64,000 nt of DNA, taken from NCBI GenBank assembly GCA_037143335.1, contig JBAWZA010000001.1:186001-250000 (forward strand), written 5' to 3'. Within the stretch, counting starts at the first letter, position 1; every line of letters starts with the position of its first letter. A model generated the notes under the pieces. That model had not been told where the DNA came from. It searched no databases and saw nothing but the letters and a program-made list of their open reading frames with translations. Both the position numbers and the translations under genes were made by a program. This DNA comes from PALSA-1296 sp037143335 (lineage in GTDB: Bacteria > Bacteroidota > Ignavibacteria > Palsa-1295). Below, one piece after another: positions 43,362 through 52,935 of the stretch.

Positions 43362-44240
43362 TTAAGTGAGCGAAAACCTCACGCCGATGAAGACAAATGC
43401 AAAGACGATAAATCCGAGAATAGCGTTGATCTTGAAAAAAGCCATTTCAATATCATCAGATTTCTTTTGTTCGAGATACAACAGATACCCTGAAACCAGA
43501 AGCAGAATTGCCGCTACGACACTTCCCATAAAAGCAGTGCAATAGACTCCACACAAAAGTACAAACGCCAAAGCGTGAATGATCGCCGAGAATTTCAGAG
43601 CGAGAACTTTGCCAAATTTGGCGGGGAAAGAAAAAAGTCCGTGCTTTTTATCGAACGCTTCATCGCTCGTTGAATAAATTATATCAAATCCTGAAACCCA
43701 AAGCCACGTGAAGCACGTGAGCAGTACAACAGGAATCATGAAAGCATCAAATGTTGGACGCACAGCGAAATATCCTCCGAGTGGTCCGAGTGCCAACGAT
43801 AGTCCGACTCCAAAGTGCGCCAACGCTGTGAATCGTTTCAAGAATGGATAGACGGCGAAGACCAAGAGCGGTATCGGGGAGAGCAGTAAGCATAATCCAT
43901 TCAGCATCCATGCCGCGAACATATAGATTGCAAAGCCTGCCAACAGCACAAGATACGCCTCAATGAGGGAGACCGCCCCTGCAGGCAGATGTCGTTTTTC
44001 TGTTCGAGGGTTGCGCGCATCGAGATGGCGATCAACGATACGATTCATCGCGAAGCCTACAGTCCTCGCACCGGTTGCGGCGATGAGAACGTAGATTCCG
44101 ATTCGCAATAGTTCGGAATCGGCAAGTAATACTTCAGCATTTTTATGCCGAGCGAGTACACCGAGAGCCATTCCCGAAAAAATAATCGGCAACGAGAATG
44201 CCGTGTGCTCAATTTTGATAAATGAAAAATATTTTTTCAT
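43362..44240 (-). CDS. ubiA: UbiA-family prenyltransferase
   Basis: 292 residues, eight or nine transmembrane helices. Both Asp-rich motifs are present: NRIVDRHLDARNPRTEKR (residues ~65-82) and DIIYSTSDEAFDKKHG (~185-200). Transfers a polyprenyl chain to an aromatic acid in the inner membrane. With adjacent ubiX and ubiD and upstream chorismate genes it fits the prenylation step of menaquinone synthesis. Overlaps aroQ by four bases (ATGA). Confidence 0.9.
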   Translation of the reverse strand: MKKYFSFIKIEHTAFSLPIIFSGMALGVLARHKNAEVLLADSELLRIGIYVLIAATGARTVGFAMNRIVDRHLDARNPRTEKRHLPAGAVSLIEAYLVLLAGFAIYMFAAWMLNGLCLLLSPIPLLVFAVYPFLKRFTALAHFGVGLSLALGPLGGYFAVRPTFDAFMIPVVLLTCFTWLWVSGFDIIYSTSDEAFDKKHGLFSFPAKFGKVLALKFSAIIHALAFVLLCGVYCTAFMGSVVAAILLLVSGYLLYLEQKKSDDIEMAFFKINAILGFIVFAFVFIGVRFSLT

Positions 44241-44668
44241 GTCCTATTACATACAATTGTGAGAGCCTCATAATACCCATCAGCTCCTTTGCCCATGATC
44301 CGCATGACATTCGGCAGTCCTTCAAGAACAGAATGTTTCCGAAATTCCTCACGCGAATTCAAATCGCTTAAATGCACCTCGATCACTGGTTTGGCGAATG
44401 CAGTAATCATATCTCGCAATGAATATGAGTAATGCGTCAATGCGGCAGGGTTTATGATGAGAGCATCAGCCCACTTGCGCTCGCTTTGTAACGTGTCAAT
44501 CAATACACCCTCATGATTTGACTGCGTGATTTTTAGAACAGAATCAAATGTTTTCGCATCAGAGAGCAAGTGTGTATTTATTTCATCCAGCGTTGTCATG
44601 CCGTAGATGTTTGGCTCGCGTTCGCCAAGCAGATTCAGGTTTGGTCCGTGTAAGATGAGAATATTCAT
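44237..44668 (-). CDS. aroQ: Type II 3-dehydroquinate dehydratase
   Basis: 143 residues. NILILHGPNLNLLGEREPNIYG with the conserved Asn and Tyr, QSNHEGVLIDTLQ, INPAALTHYSYSLRD, and IEVHLSDLNSREEFR with the catalytic His. Third step of the shikimate pathway, giving 3-dehydroshikimate. Starts one base before the aroKB stop, i.e. directly adjacent. Confidence 0.95.
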   Translation of the reverse strand: MNILILHGPNLNLLGEREPNIYGMTTLDEINTHLLSDAKTFDSVLKITQSNHEGVLIDTLQSERKWADALIINPAALTHYSYSLRDMITAFAKPVIEVHLSDLNSREEFRKHSVLEGLPNVMRIMGKGADGYYEALTIVCNRT

Positions 44669-46375
44669 TTATATCACTCCGAGCACAAATTCGATTGCCT
44701 TCTTGATGAACTTTTCGTCCACATTTTCTCTGACGACTGCCGAGCCAATGGATTCGAGCAGAATTAATTTATTTCCTGAGCCTGAAGATTTCTTATCTCG
44801 TCGCATTTTGGCAAGAACATTCTCGGCATCAAGATTCAATCCGTCAGGTATCGGTAGCCTACCGAGCACAACTTCGATCTCACTCCAATCGCTCTCGCTG
44901 AGAAATCCCATTTCCATCGAAAGCCACGAAGCTGCTCGCATCCCAAGAGCAACAGCTTCACCATGGAGCAACCCAGTGAAATCGGTGGCAGCTTCAAATC
45001 CGTGAGCAAATGTGTGCCCGAAATTTAGTAATTCGCGTATGCCTTTCTTTCGCTCGAACTCATCAGCATTAACATAACGCAATTTTTCAGCAACGGAGTC
45101 TCGGATTATGATTTCGAGACCTGAGTCAATGCCACGCAATAGCCTGCGTAACGATTTAGAAACAGTCTGCCATAACTTCGGAGAGCCGATGAGTCCGTAC
45201 TTCGCGATTTCCGAAAGCCCAGCATTGAGTTCACGCTTGGGTAATGTCTTCAGAAAAATCGGATCAATGAGGACTAACTGAGGCGCATAAAAAGTACCAA
45301 GAAAATTTTTCTTTCCTGCATAATCAATCGCGGTCTTACCACCAATCGCCGCATCGGTCTGCCCGATGAGTGATGTTGGTACATGGATGACAGGGATACC
45401 ACGATTATAAATATGTGCAGCGAGTCCGCCGATGTCACTGATCACTCCGCCACCGAGCGTGATGACAATATCCGAATGTCTCGAGAGTTGGAGTTTATCG
45501 AACGAATCCAAAATATCAAAGAGTGTATCTTTTTCTTTAGATGCTTCGCCGGGCGCGATTACGATTTGGTGAATATCAATAGGTCCCTTGCGCTCAGCAA
45601 CAATTTTTTGTGAAAATTTATGAACGTAGAGCTTCGAAAGATTTTCATCTGTGAGAATTACTGCTCGCTTAGCGTCTCGGTCGCGAATGCTTGCACCAAT
45701 TTCGCTTGCGGCGATTCCGCTTCCGATTGCAACGGGATAGTCTCCGAGGCTTGAGTGTGCGATGAACGTTTCGAAGCGGGGTCTCAACCTGATCGAACGA
45801 GACATTTGTTCGAGAGCTTTGTACAGTTCGGCGGCAAGTTCTTTAGCATCACGTTCATCACCACTCGGACTGCGAGTGATGAAGTGCATCGTGGCTTGTT
45901 CGTAAAAATGGCGTCGCTCCTCGAGCAAGTCGCGAAGTTTTTTTGCAAGTTCTTCAGGACTTGATACACGTAATAATGGCCGAGTCTCACCCGCGAGCAG
46001 GCTACTCGTCACATTTTTTGTAGCTTGCCGAACCGTGACATCAACCCATACCATGATACCTGATCCACGCATGATAGAGCGGTTGATTGCACGGAGCGGA
46101 GTCCCGCCACCGGTTGCAATCACGCACGGCTTCTGATCGAAATGTTTTTGTGATTGAAGCAGAAGTTGCTCAGTCTCAATTTCACGAAAGCGTTCTTCGC
46201 CTTCAGAGGAAAAAATATCAGCTATAGATTTGCCAGTCGCACGGGTGATCTCTTCATCGAGATCAACAAATTGATAATTACTTTTCGAGAGGAGGGAAGC
46301 AAGCTCTCTGCCTATGGAAGTTTTCCCTGCTCCCGGAAGTCCGATGAGATAAATATGTCTTCCTCGCCACGTCAT
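44669..46375 (-). CDS. aroKB: Shikimate kinase / 3-dehydroquinate synthase fusion
   Basis: 568 residues, a natural fusion. Residues ~1-175 are shikimate kinase (Walker A YLIGLPGAGKTS, DLDEEITRATG, VIATGGGTPL). Residues ~195-568 are dehydroquinate synthase (TLGGGVISDIGGLAA, VPTSLIGQTDAAIGGKTAID, LNFGHTFAHGFEA). The two enzymes catalyse steps five and two of the pathway, so the fusion does not join consecutive steps. Overlaps aroC by four bases (ATGA). Fusions in this order exist in several lineages. Confidence 0.95.
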   Translation of the reverse strand: MTWRGRHIYLIGLPGAGKTSIGRELASLLSKSNYQFVDLDEEITRATGKSIADIFSSEGEERFREIETEQLLLQSQKHFDQKPCVIATGGGTPLRAINRSIMRGSGIMVWVDVTVRQATKNVTSSLLAGETRPLLRVSSPEELAKKLRDLLEERRHFYEQATMHFITRSPSGDERDAKELAAELYKALEQMSRSIRLRPRFETFIAHSSLGDYPVAIGSGIAASEIGASIRDRDAKRAVILTDENLSKLYVHKFSQKIVAERKGPIDIHQIVIAPGEASKEKDTLFDILDSFDKLQLSRHSDIVITLGGGVISDIGGLAAHIYNRGIPVIHVPTSLIGQTDAAIGGKTAIDYAGKKNFLGTFYAPQLVLIDPIFLKTLPKRELNAGLSEIAKYGLIGSPKLWQTVSKSLRRLLRGIDSGLEIIIRDSVAEKLRYVNADEFERKKGIRELLNFGHTFAHGFEAATDFTGLLHGEAVALGMRAASWLSMEMGFLSESDWSEIEVVLGRLPIPDGLNLDAENVLAKMRRDKKSSGSGNKLILLESIGSAVVRENVDEKFIKKAIEFVLGVI

Positions 46376-47553
46376 ACTTTTTTTATAGTTATGCGTGATT
46401 GTTCCCTACGCCTTTCGACACGCTCAGATAATTCGGTGATTGTGTCGCCCCCGAATGTGTCAAGTAATGCTGATGCAATCGTAAAAGCCGCGACTTGCTC
46501 AGCGATTGTTGCAAGCGAAGGCACAGCGCAGACGTCGCTCCGCTCGATGTGCGAAGTTGTCGGTAAACCTGTAGCGAGATTAATCGATTGCAACGGTTGC
46601 ATGAGTGTCGAGATTGGCTTCATTGCTAGGCGAAGAACGATAGGCATTCCATTCGACATGCCACCCTCGATTCCGCCAGCTCGGTTTGTTGAGCGAGCGA
46701 TAAATCCATTCTCTACAATAATTTCGTCATGCGACTCTCCGCCAAAACGTGAAGCCAATTGCAATCCATCACCAATTTCAACTGACTTTACGGCTTGAAT
46801 ACTCATCAATGCTTGGGCGAGCAAACCGTCGAGTTTTCTATCCCACTGAACATAACTACCAATCCCGATTGGAATTCCTGAAAAAGAAATTTCTACTACT
46901 CCGCCAAGCGTGTCGCCACTTTTCTTTGCTTCATCAATCAACGATTTCGCTGCAGCCTCCGCGTGGGAATCATACATGCGTAATTCTGACTTAGATAATA
47001 CAGCCAGCAAATTATGGGAGTCTTCAGGCTTATTTTTTTCTGATACGCTGACTGCACCGATTGATTTTACATAAGCAACTGAAAAAATTCCTAATGCAGA
47101 AAGCATTCGTGAGGCAACAGCTCCGACAGCAACTCGCATTGCAGTCTCTCTGGCACTTGCACGTTCAAGTACGTTGCGTATATCATCGTGCTGATATTTT
47201 ATTGCACCAGCGAGATCGGCATGTCCGGGGCGGGGGATCGTGACAGGATTAGATTTGGACTCAATCGAGATGACAGACATTTCATCTCCCCAATTTTTAT
47301 TGTCCGCATTATCTATTTTGAGCGCAATCGGTGCGCCAGTAGTAATTCCAAATCTAACACCTGAGAGAATCTCAACTCGATCATCCTCAATCTTTTGACG
47401 ATACGATCTGCCGTATCCTCGTTGTCGTTCAATGAGGATTGGGTCAATATCACGAGAAGCTATCAGGGAGAGGCCTGCGGGCATTCCTTCGATAATTCCG
47501 GTGAGTGATTTGCCGTGTGATTCTCCGGCACTGAGATATCGGAGTTGCGGCAT
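46372..47553 (-). CDS. aroC: Chorismate synthase
   Basis: 393 residues. True start is the ATG at 47553: it begins PQLRYLSAGESHGKSLTGII, the family N-terminus, and overlaps the aroE stop (TAATG). The longer frame to 47646 overlaps aroE and is rejected. GHADLAGAIKYQHDDIRNVLERASARETAMR (in pieces) and FGGDTITELSERV fit. Uses reduced FMN to make chorismate from EPSP, the last shared step for aromatic amino acids and menaquinone. Confidence 0.95.
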   Translation of the reverse strand: MPQLRYLSAGESHGKSLTGIIEGMPAGLSLIASRDIDPILIERQRGYGRSYRQKIEDDRVEILSGVRFGITTGAPIALKIDNADNKNWGDEMSVISIESKSNPVTIPRPGHADLAGAIKYQHDDIRNVLERASARETAMRVAVGAVASRMLSALGIFSVAYVKSIGAVSVSEKNKPEDSHNLLAVLSKSELRMYDSHAEAAAKSLIDEAKKSGDTLGGVVEISFSGIPIGIGSYVQWDRKLDGLLAQALMSIQAVKSVEIGDGLQLASRFGGESHDEIIVENGFIARSTNRAGGIEGGMSNGMPIVLRLAMKPISTLMQPLQSINLATGLPTTSHIERSDVCAVPSLATIAEQVAAFTIASALLDTFGGDTITELSERVERRREQSRITIKKV

Positions 47554-48458
47554 TACAAAGTCAAGAATTGAGTGAGGTGATATTCGAGTGAATCGAACTC
47601 GGTTTGGGAGAGCGGTGATGAGTCGGGGACGATTCCGTTGAGCCAAAAAATTTGCGAAAGCGCGGCTTGTTCGATAAGCATGCCGATTCCGTTCGATGTT
47701 TTTGCTCCACCATGCGATGCTGCGGTTAGGAATTCAGTTTTCTTTGGATTATAGATAAGATCAATCGCAAAATCCGTTTCATGCCAAGAAAATCCTTCAA
47801 GTAAATTTCCGGGATTATTGGTTTGTCCCATCGGCGTACATTGAATAATCAGTCTGTGTCTCTCTTCTGGAGGTAGATGCATGAAGGCATCGGTACTCAT
47901 CACTCTTACCGTGGGTCCAGGTGCTTGGGAAATACAAAACTCAGCAAGTTCTTCTGCAGTACCGACGGTTCTGTTGACGATTGTGAGCGATAGTGGCATC
48001 CACATCGTGCAGAGTGAATATATCGCCGCTCGCGCTGCTGCTCCCGCGCCTATTAGTACGACATGGTATCTGCCCATATCGAACGTAGGATATTTTCTTC
48101 GAATCGAAAGCAATAAGCCCAATCCGTCAGTGCTCGCTGATTCTATCCCATTCGGAGAAAACCGTAAGGTGTTTGCCGATGTAATTGCCGTCGCGGTAAT
48201 GCTCTTCGAATCCGAGAGATCAAATGCTTGAGATTTGTATGGATAGGTCACATTCGCGCCAGTAAACCCGTTTGCGTTTGCTGAGCGAATCCATTCTCCG
48301 AACTCAAGCTCGTCGGCAATTTCGATTAGTTCGTAGGTACACGATGATACTCCTGCTCCGAATTTTTTGTGGAGAATTGGGAAAAGCTCCTCATGCAAGG
48401 GTTTCGAGAGCGAGTGCGAGAGTTCTGTTCCGAGTAATGCGAGTTTCAGTGCTGACAT
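47553..48458 (-). CDS. aroE: Shikimate dehydrogenase
   Basis: 301 residues. Substrate-binding LLGTELSHSLSKPLHEE and ANVTYPYKSQAF (Lys conserved), NADP-binding VVLIGAGAAARAAIY, and NRTVGTAEELAEF. Reduces 3-dehydroshikimate to shikimate. Begins 2 bases after aroA and ends in the aroC start (TAATG). Confidence 0.93.
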   Translation of the reverse strand: MSALKLALLGTELSHSLSKPLHEELFPILHKKFGAGVSSCTYELIEIADELEFGEWIRSANANGFTGANVTYPYKSQAFDLSDSKSITATAITSANTLRFSPNGIESASTDGLGLLLSIRRKYPTFDMGRYHVVLIGAGAAARAAIYSLCTMWMPLSLTIVNRTVGTAEELAEFCISQAPGPTVRVMSTDAFMHLPPEERHRLIIQCTPMGQTNNPGNLLEGFSWHETDFAIDLIYNPKKTEFLTAASHGGAKTSNGIGMLIEQAALSQIFWLNGIVPDSSPLSQTEFDSLEYHLTQFLTL

Positions 48459-48460
48459 AT

Positions 48461-49810
48461 TCAGGAAATTCGTATGCTGTCTTTTCCGGCAATTAATCCA
48501 AGATCACGATAGAAATTCGGATAGGAGACTGAAACAATCTCCGCCTCGGAAATGGTCACTGGCACTTCTGAGCGCAGAGCCATAACCGAAAATGCCATCG
48601 CGATTCTGTGATCGCCGTAGTGATCAAATCCATCTCCGAGAGGGTTGAAGCCTGGGACGCCAGAGACAGTAAATCCATCGGCGCTTTCTTCTACCAAGAT
48701 CCCGAATCCGAGGAGATTTGAAGTTATTGCATGGATGCGATCACTTTCTTTTTTTCGGAGTTCGCTGATATTCGAAAAAATTGTATCACCTTTGCAAAAC
48801 GGAGCTAATACGCTTAAAATTGGAATCTCGTCAATGATGAGAGCAGACGCTTCGCTTGCGAATTCGAATGACTTCTCTGGGAATGTGTTTCGTGACAGGA
48901 CATCAATATTTCCAACTGGCTCATTCCACGGACCGGGTTCGGCATTCCAAATCTTGAGATCCAGTCCGCTAAGTCCGAGAATATCGAGGATCACTGAACG
49001 AGTTGGGTTGAGTCCGACGTTCATCAAGCGGATGTCCCTTCCCACCATTATTCCTGCGCCAATGAGAAATGCCGCGGATGAAAAATCTCCCGGCACAGTA
49101 TAGGTAAATTCTTCGGGTGTGGTAAACTCGTATTCAGCGATTTTATTTGTGAGCGATTGCGATGTAAATCCTTTTCCGAATGCGCTGAGCATTCGCTCGG
49201 TGTGGTCTCTACTTTGTGACGGTTCGGCGACAGATACTTCCGAGTCAGCAAATAAACCAGCAAGCAATATCGCCGATTTCATTTGCGCGGATGCAACTGG
49301 CAGAGTGATTGAACCGCCGTGAATTTTTTGCCCGTGAATCGTGACAGGCATTGCTCCATTTGCAGAAGTTTCGATTCGTGCGCCGAGTCCGTCATTCATT
49401 AAATCGGCAAGACGCTTCATCGGTCGCTGTGAGAGCGATGCATCGCCGATGAGGATTGAATCGAATTCCTGTCCTGCGAGTAATCCCATCATCAAGCGTG
49501 CGGTTGTGCCGGAGTTGCCACAATTGATTTTGTGTTTCGGAGCGTGGAAGCCTTTTGTGCCGACACCTTGGAGAATTATTTTGCTCCGCTCAATTTCAAT
49601 CGGCACTCCAAGGGATTCGAGTGCGAGAATTGTGGCATAGACATCCGACGGAATTTCTTCTATGGAAGAAATCGGTATCGTGATCTTCGACTCCGTTAAT
49701 GAGCCGATGATTAGCAGTCGGTGAAAGATAGATTTATCCGGCGGCAGATCAACTATCTGAAGTAGAACATCCCACTCCGCTGTGTGGCTCGGAAAAATCT
49801 CGACTGTCAT
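48461..49810 (-). CDS. aroA: 3-phosphoshikimate 1-carboxyvinyltransferase (EPSP synthase)
   Basis: 449 residues. LPPDKSIFHRLLIIGSL (shikimate 3-phosphate binding), NCGNSGTTARLMMGLLAG, KMKSAILLAG-like segment, DHTERML, and the C-terminal DHRIAMAFSVMAL. Joins shikimate 3-phosphate and PEP. Target of glyphosate in other organisms. Nine bases after gcvP, so co-transcribed with it. Confidence 0.95.
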   Translation of the reverse strand: MTVEIFPSHTAEWDVLLQIVDLPPDKSIFHRLLIIGSLTESKITIPISSIEEIPSDVYATILALESLGVPIEIERSKIILQGVGTKGFHAPKHKINCGNSGTTARLMMGLLAGQEFDSILIGDASLSQRPMKRLADLMNDGLGARIETSANGAMPVTIHGQKIHGGSITLPVASAQMKSAILLAGLFADSEVSVAEPSQSRDHTERMLSAFGKGFTSQSLTNKIAEYEFTTPEEFTYTVPGDFSSAAFLIGAGIMVGRDIRLMNVGLNPTRSVILDILGLSGLDLKIWNAEPGPWNEPVGNIDVLSRNTFPEKSFEFASEASALIIDEIPILSVLAPFCKGDTIFSNISELRKKESDRIHAITSNLLGFGILVEESADGFTVSGVPGFNPLGDGFDHYGDHRIAMAFSVMALRSEVPVTISEAEIVSVSYPNFYRDLGLIAGKDSIRIS

Positions 49811-49819
49811 GCTTAAAGA

Positions 49820-52717
49820 TTAATTCGCAATCTGCTCAGCGTAATCCTCAATCGGAGGACAAGCACAAATCAAATTTCTATCACCATATGCGCTATTTAC
49901 TCTGCCGACAGGCGCCCAGAATTTATTTGTGCGCGTCCACGGAGCTGGATAGCCAGCTTTGGAGCGCGAGTATTTATGATTCCATTCATCTGCCATGAGC
50001 GAGCCAGCAGTGTGTGGAGAATTCTTTAATACGTTATCTTCTTTATCAGCAGTGCCATTCTCGATTTCTGTAATTTCTCCTTTAATCGAAATCAGTGCGT
50101 CGCAGAATCTATCTATTTCATGAAGCGATTCACTTTCTGTTGGTTCGATCATCAACGTGCCTGCAACTGGAAATGATACCGTCGGAGCGTGGAAGCCATA
50201 ATCAATCAGACGCTTGGCGATGTCCTCGACTTCAATCCCCGCTGTGTGTTTGAAGTGTCGCATATCAACGATCATCTCATGCGCCACTCTGCCGTGTTTT
50301 CCTTGATAAAGAATAGGGAAATGTTTTTCGAGGCGGGACTTGATGTAGTTCGCATTTAGAATTGCCATTTTCGTAGCATCGGTCAGTCCCGAACTTCCCA
50401 TCATTGAAATGTAAGCCCATGAGATAAGCAATATGCTCGAACTACCCCATGGTGAAGCCGATACGGCATGAATGCTTTCTTTGCCACCAATCGGAACAAC
50501 AGCATGACTCGGTAAGAATTTTACTAAGTGCGATGCAACACCAATGGGTCCCATGCCTGGTCCGCCCCCGCCGTGAGGGATGCAGAATGTTTTATGAAGA
50601 TTGAGATGGCATACATCTGCGCCGATATTTTTCGGCGATGTAAGTCCGACCTGTGCATTCATATTCGCACCATCCATATACACCTGCCCGCCGTGCGAAT
50701 GGATGATCTGGCATACCTCAGTGATAGTTTCTTCGAATACTCCGTGAGTCGAAGGATAGGTGACCATCAACCCTGCCAAGTCCTTGCTGTGTTGCTCAAC
50801 TTTTTCCTTGAGGTCTTGCATATCAATGTTGCCGTTGTGATCGGTCTTCGATACGACGACCTTCATTCCTGCCATCACCGCGCTCGCCGGGTTTGTGCCA
50901 TGAGCCGATGCAGGAATAATCACAACATTGCGATGCGACTCGCCACGTGATTTATGATACTCTCGTATTACAAGAAGACCTGCGTACTCACCTTGCGCGC
51001 CGGAGTTTGGTTGCAATGAGATAGCATCGAAGCCGGTGATCTCACAAAGTGCATCTTCTAATGATTTGAATACATTCTGATACCCAAGCGTCTGATCAAG
51101 CGGAGCAAACGGATGGAGCTTCCCGAACTCTGGCCACGTTACTGGAATCATCTCCGCAGTCGCATTGAGCTTCATCGTACATGAGCCAAGTGCGATCATG
51201 GAATGAGTGAGCGAAAGATCACGATTTTCGAGATACTTCAAATACCGAAGCATTTCTGTCTCTGAGTGATGACTATTAAATACTGGGTGACTCAGATAAG
51301 AACTCGTACGCTTTGATGCACTTGGAATTGCAACGCCGAATTGTACATCAGCTGCGCCAGCAGTTTTTTTCGAGATTGCTTTTGCAAAAACTTCTACGAT
51401 AGCATGGACATCTGCGATGGTTGTTGTCTCATCAATTGAAATTCCTACTCCGTCACTGAAGAATCTGAAGTTTATTTTTGCTAAATCCGACGTTTTCATC
51501 AGTGCGACTAATTGTGCATCCGTGAGATTGATACGAAGTGTATCGAAGAAATGCGTGTATCTCGGAGCGCAGCCAATTTGCTCTAATAGCTTGGCAAGTA
51601 GTGAAGTTAAACCATGCACACGTTCAGCAATAATCTTCAAGCCTGATGGTCCGTGATAGACAGCGTACATTGCTGACATGTTCGCGAGTAATGCTTGAGC
51701 CGTGCAAATATTACTCGTTGCTTTATCACGGCGAATGTGTTGCTCGCGTGTTTGTAATGCCATGCGATAAGCTGGGTTGCCGTGCGAGTCAACCGATACG
51801 CCGATAATTCTCCCGGGCATCTGTCGCTTGAATACATCCTTTGCTGCAAAGAATGCGGCATGTGGTCCGCCATAACCAAGTGGCACACCAAATCTTTGAG
51901 CTGATCCAAAAACGATGTCAGCACCGAACTCACCAGGTGACTTCAATAATACGAGTGCAAGTAGATCGGAAGCGACAGCAACTTTGCAATGGTTGTGGTG
52001 GGCAACTTCACAGAAATTGGTGTAATCGAGTACTTCTCCGTTGCCGGTTGGGTATTGAAGTATCGCTCCAAAAATTTTGTCATTCCAATTGTTCTGCATC
52101 GTCGAAGTATCACCGATGAGAATTTCTATTCCCAACGGCTCAGCGCGCATCAGGAGTACATCTATTGTCTGCGGAAATACATCACTCGATACAAAAAGTA
52201 CGCTCGCACCTTTATCATGCATCATTTGACTACGGTGAGCGTACATCAGATGCATCGCTTCTGCTGCTGCTGTTGCTTCGTCAAGAAGCGAGGCATTTGC
52301 TATTTCCATTCCAGTCAAATCCATAACCATCGTCTGGAAATTCAGGAGCGACTCGAGTCTGCCTTGTGCGATCTCGGCTTGATACGGTGTGTACTGCGTG
52401 TACCAACCTGGATTCTCCATCAAATTTCTCAAAATTACCGGCGGAGTTACGCAGTCATAATATCCCATGCCTATATAGGATTTGTATATCTTATTCTTTG
52501 ATGCAATCGCCTTAAACTCCGCAAGGAATTCCGTCTCAGACTTTGGCTTCACACTCGAAAGTTCGTGTTTCAGGCGGATCGACGATGGTATCGTCTGCTC
52601 GATCAGCTCATCAAGTGAGCTTGCACCGATAAGGGCAAGCATCTGTGATTGTTCTGCGGCATCGGGACCGATGTGACGGTCTTGGAAAGTATCGTGGCGG
52701 TCTAAAACAGTATTCAT
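49820..52717 (-). CDS. gcvP: Glycine dehydrogenase (decarboxylating), P-protein
   Basis: 965 residues, the single-chain homodimeric form. N-terminal DRHIGPDAAEQSQMLALIG, YIGMGYYDCVTPPVI, and the PLP lysine in HLNLHKTFCIPHGGGGPGMGP near residue 708. Decarboxylates glycine and passes the aminomethyl group to lipoylated H-protein. First gene of the aro-menaquinone operon. No gcvH or gcvT here, but lipA lies 3 kb away. Confidence 0.96.
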   Translation of the reverse strand: MNTVLDRHDTFQDRHIGPDAAEQSQMLALIGASSLDELIEQTIPSSIRLKHELSSVKPKSETEFLAEFKAIASKNKIYKSYIGMGYYDCVTPPVILRNLMENPGWYTQYTPYQAEIAQGRLESLLNFQTMVMDLTGMEIANASLLDEATAAAEAMHLMYAHRSQMMHDKGASVLFVSSDVFPQTIDVLLMRAEPLGIEILIGDTSTMQNNWNDKIFGAILQYPTGNGEVLDYTNFCEVAHHNHCKVAVASDLLALVLLKSPGEFGADIVFGSAQRFGVPLGYGGPHAAFFAAKDVFKRQMPGRIIGVSVDSHGNPAYRMALQTREQHIRRDKATSNICTAQALLANMSAMYAVYHGPSGLKIIAERVHGLTSLLAKLLEQIGCAPRYTHFFDTLRINLTDAQLVALMKTSDLAKINFRFFSDGVGISIDETTTIADVHAIVEVFAKAISKKTAGAADVQFGVAIPSASKRTSSYLSHPVFNSHHSETEMLRYLKYLENRDLSLTHSMIALGSCTMKLNATAEMIPVTWPEFGKLHPFAPLDQTLGYQNVFKSLEDALCEITGFDAISLQPNSGAQGEYAGLLVIREYHKSRGESHRNVVIIPASAHGTNPASAVMAGMKVVVSKTDHNGNIDMQDLKEKVEQHSKDLAGLMVTYPSTHGVFEETITEVCQIIHSHGGQVYMDGANMNAQVGLTSPKNIGADVCHLNLHKTFCIPHGGGGPGMGPIGVASHLVKFLPSHAVVPIGGKESIHAVSASPWGSSSILLISWAYISMMGSSGLTDATKMAILNANYIKSRLEKHFPILYQGKHGRVAHEMIVDMRHFKHTAGIEVEDIAKRLIDYGFHAPTVSFPVAGTLMIEPTESESLHEIDRFCDALISIKGEITEIENGTADKEDNVLKNSPHTAGSLMADEWNHKYSRSKAGYPAPWTRTNKFWAPVGRVNSAYGDRNLICACPPIEDYAEQIAN

Positions 52718-52784
52718 TCAGGTCGGAAATATGTGTGAGCGGCAGTAAACAGAGTTTTGAGAAGAAAAATTTTTTCGTGTTTTT

Positions 52785-52896
52785 GTCATTCCGATTCCCT
52801 GTGTCGAACCGGAGTGGGTGAGGAATCTCGGTTGCATCAATACTGAGTAAAGGGCTACCTCAGGGTAAGGGGATTCCTCACTTCGTTCGGAACGAC
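52785..52896. repeat. Inverted repeat element upstream of gcvP
   Basis: The left arm begins GTCATTCCGA and reaches GTGAGGAATCTC; the right arm reads back as GTCGTTCCGA followed by GTGAGGAATCCC. The arms enclose about 40 bases. It looks like a dispersed non-coding repeat of the kind common in Bacteroidota-related genomes. The same GTCATTCCGA end occurs alone at 15829-15838 and 56579-56588. Confidence 0.6.
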
Positions 52897-52935
52897 ACGT
52901 CGTTTCTCCGATCTTGGCTTCCAACGAGAGGTTTC

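Noticed and set aside
47554..47646. Upstream extension of aroC giving 31 more residues
   Set aside because: It lies inside aroE and the protein family begins exactly at the ATG at 47553.
52718..52924. Minus-strand frame upstream of gcvP
   Set aside because: It is the translation of the inverted-repeat element, a known type of artefactual ORF.
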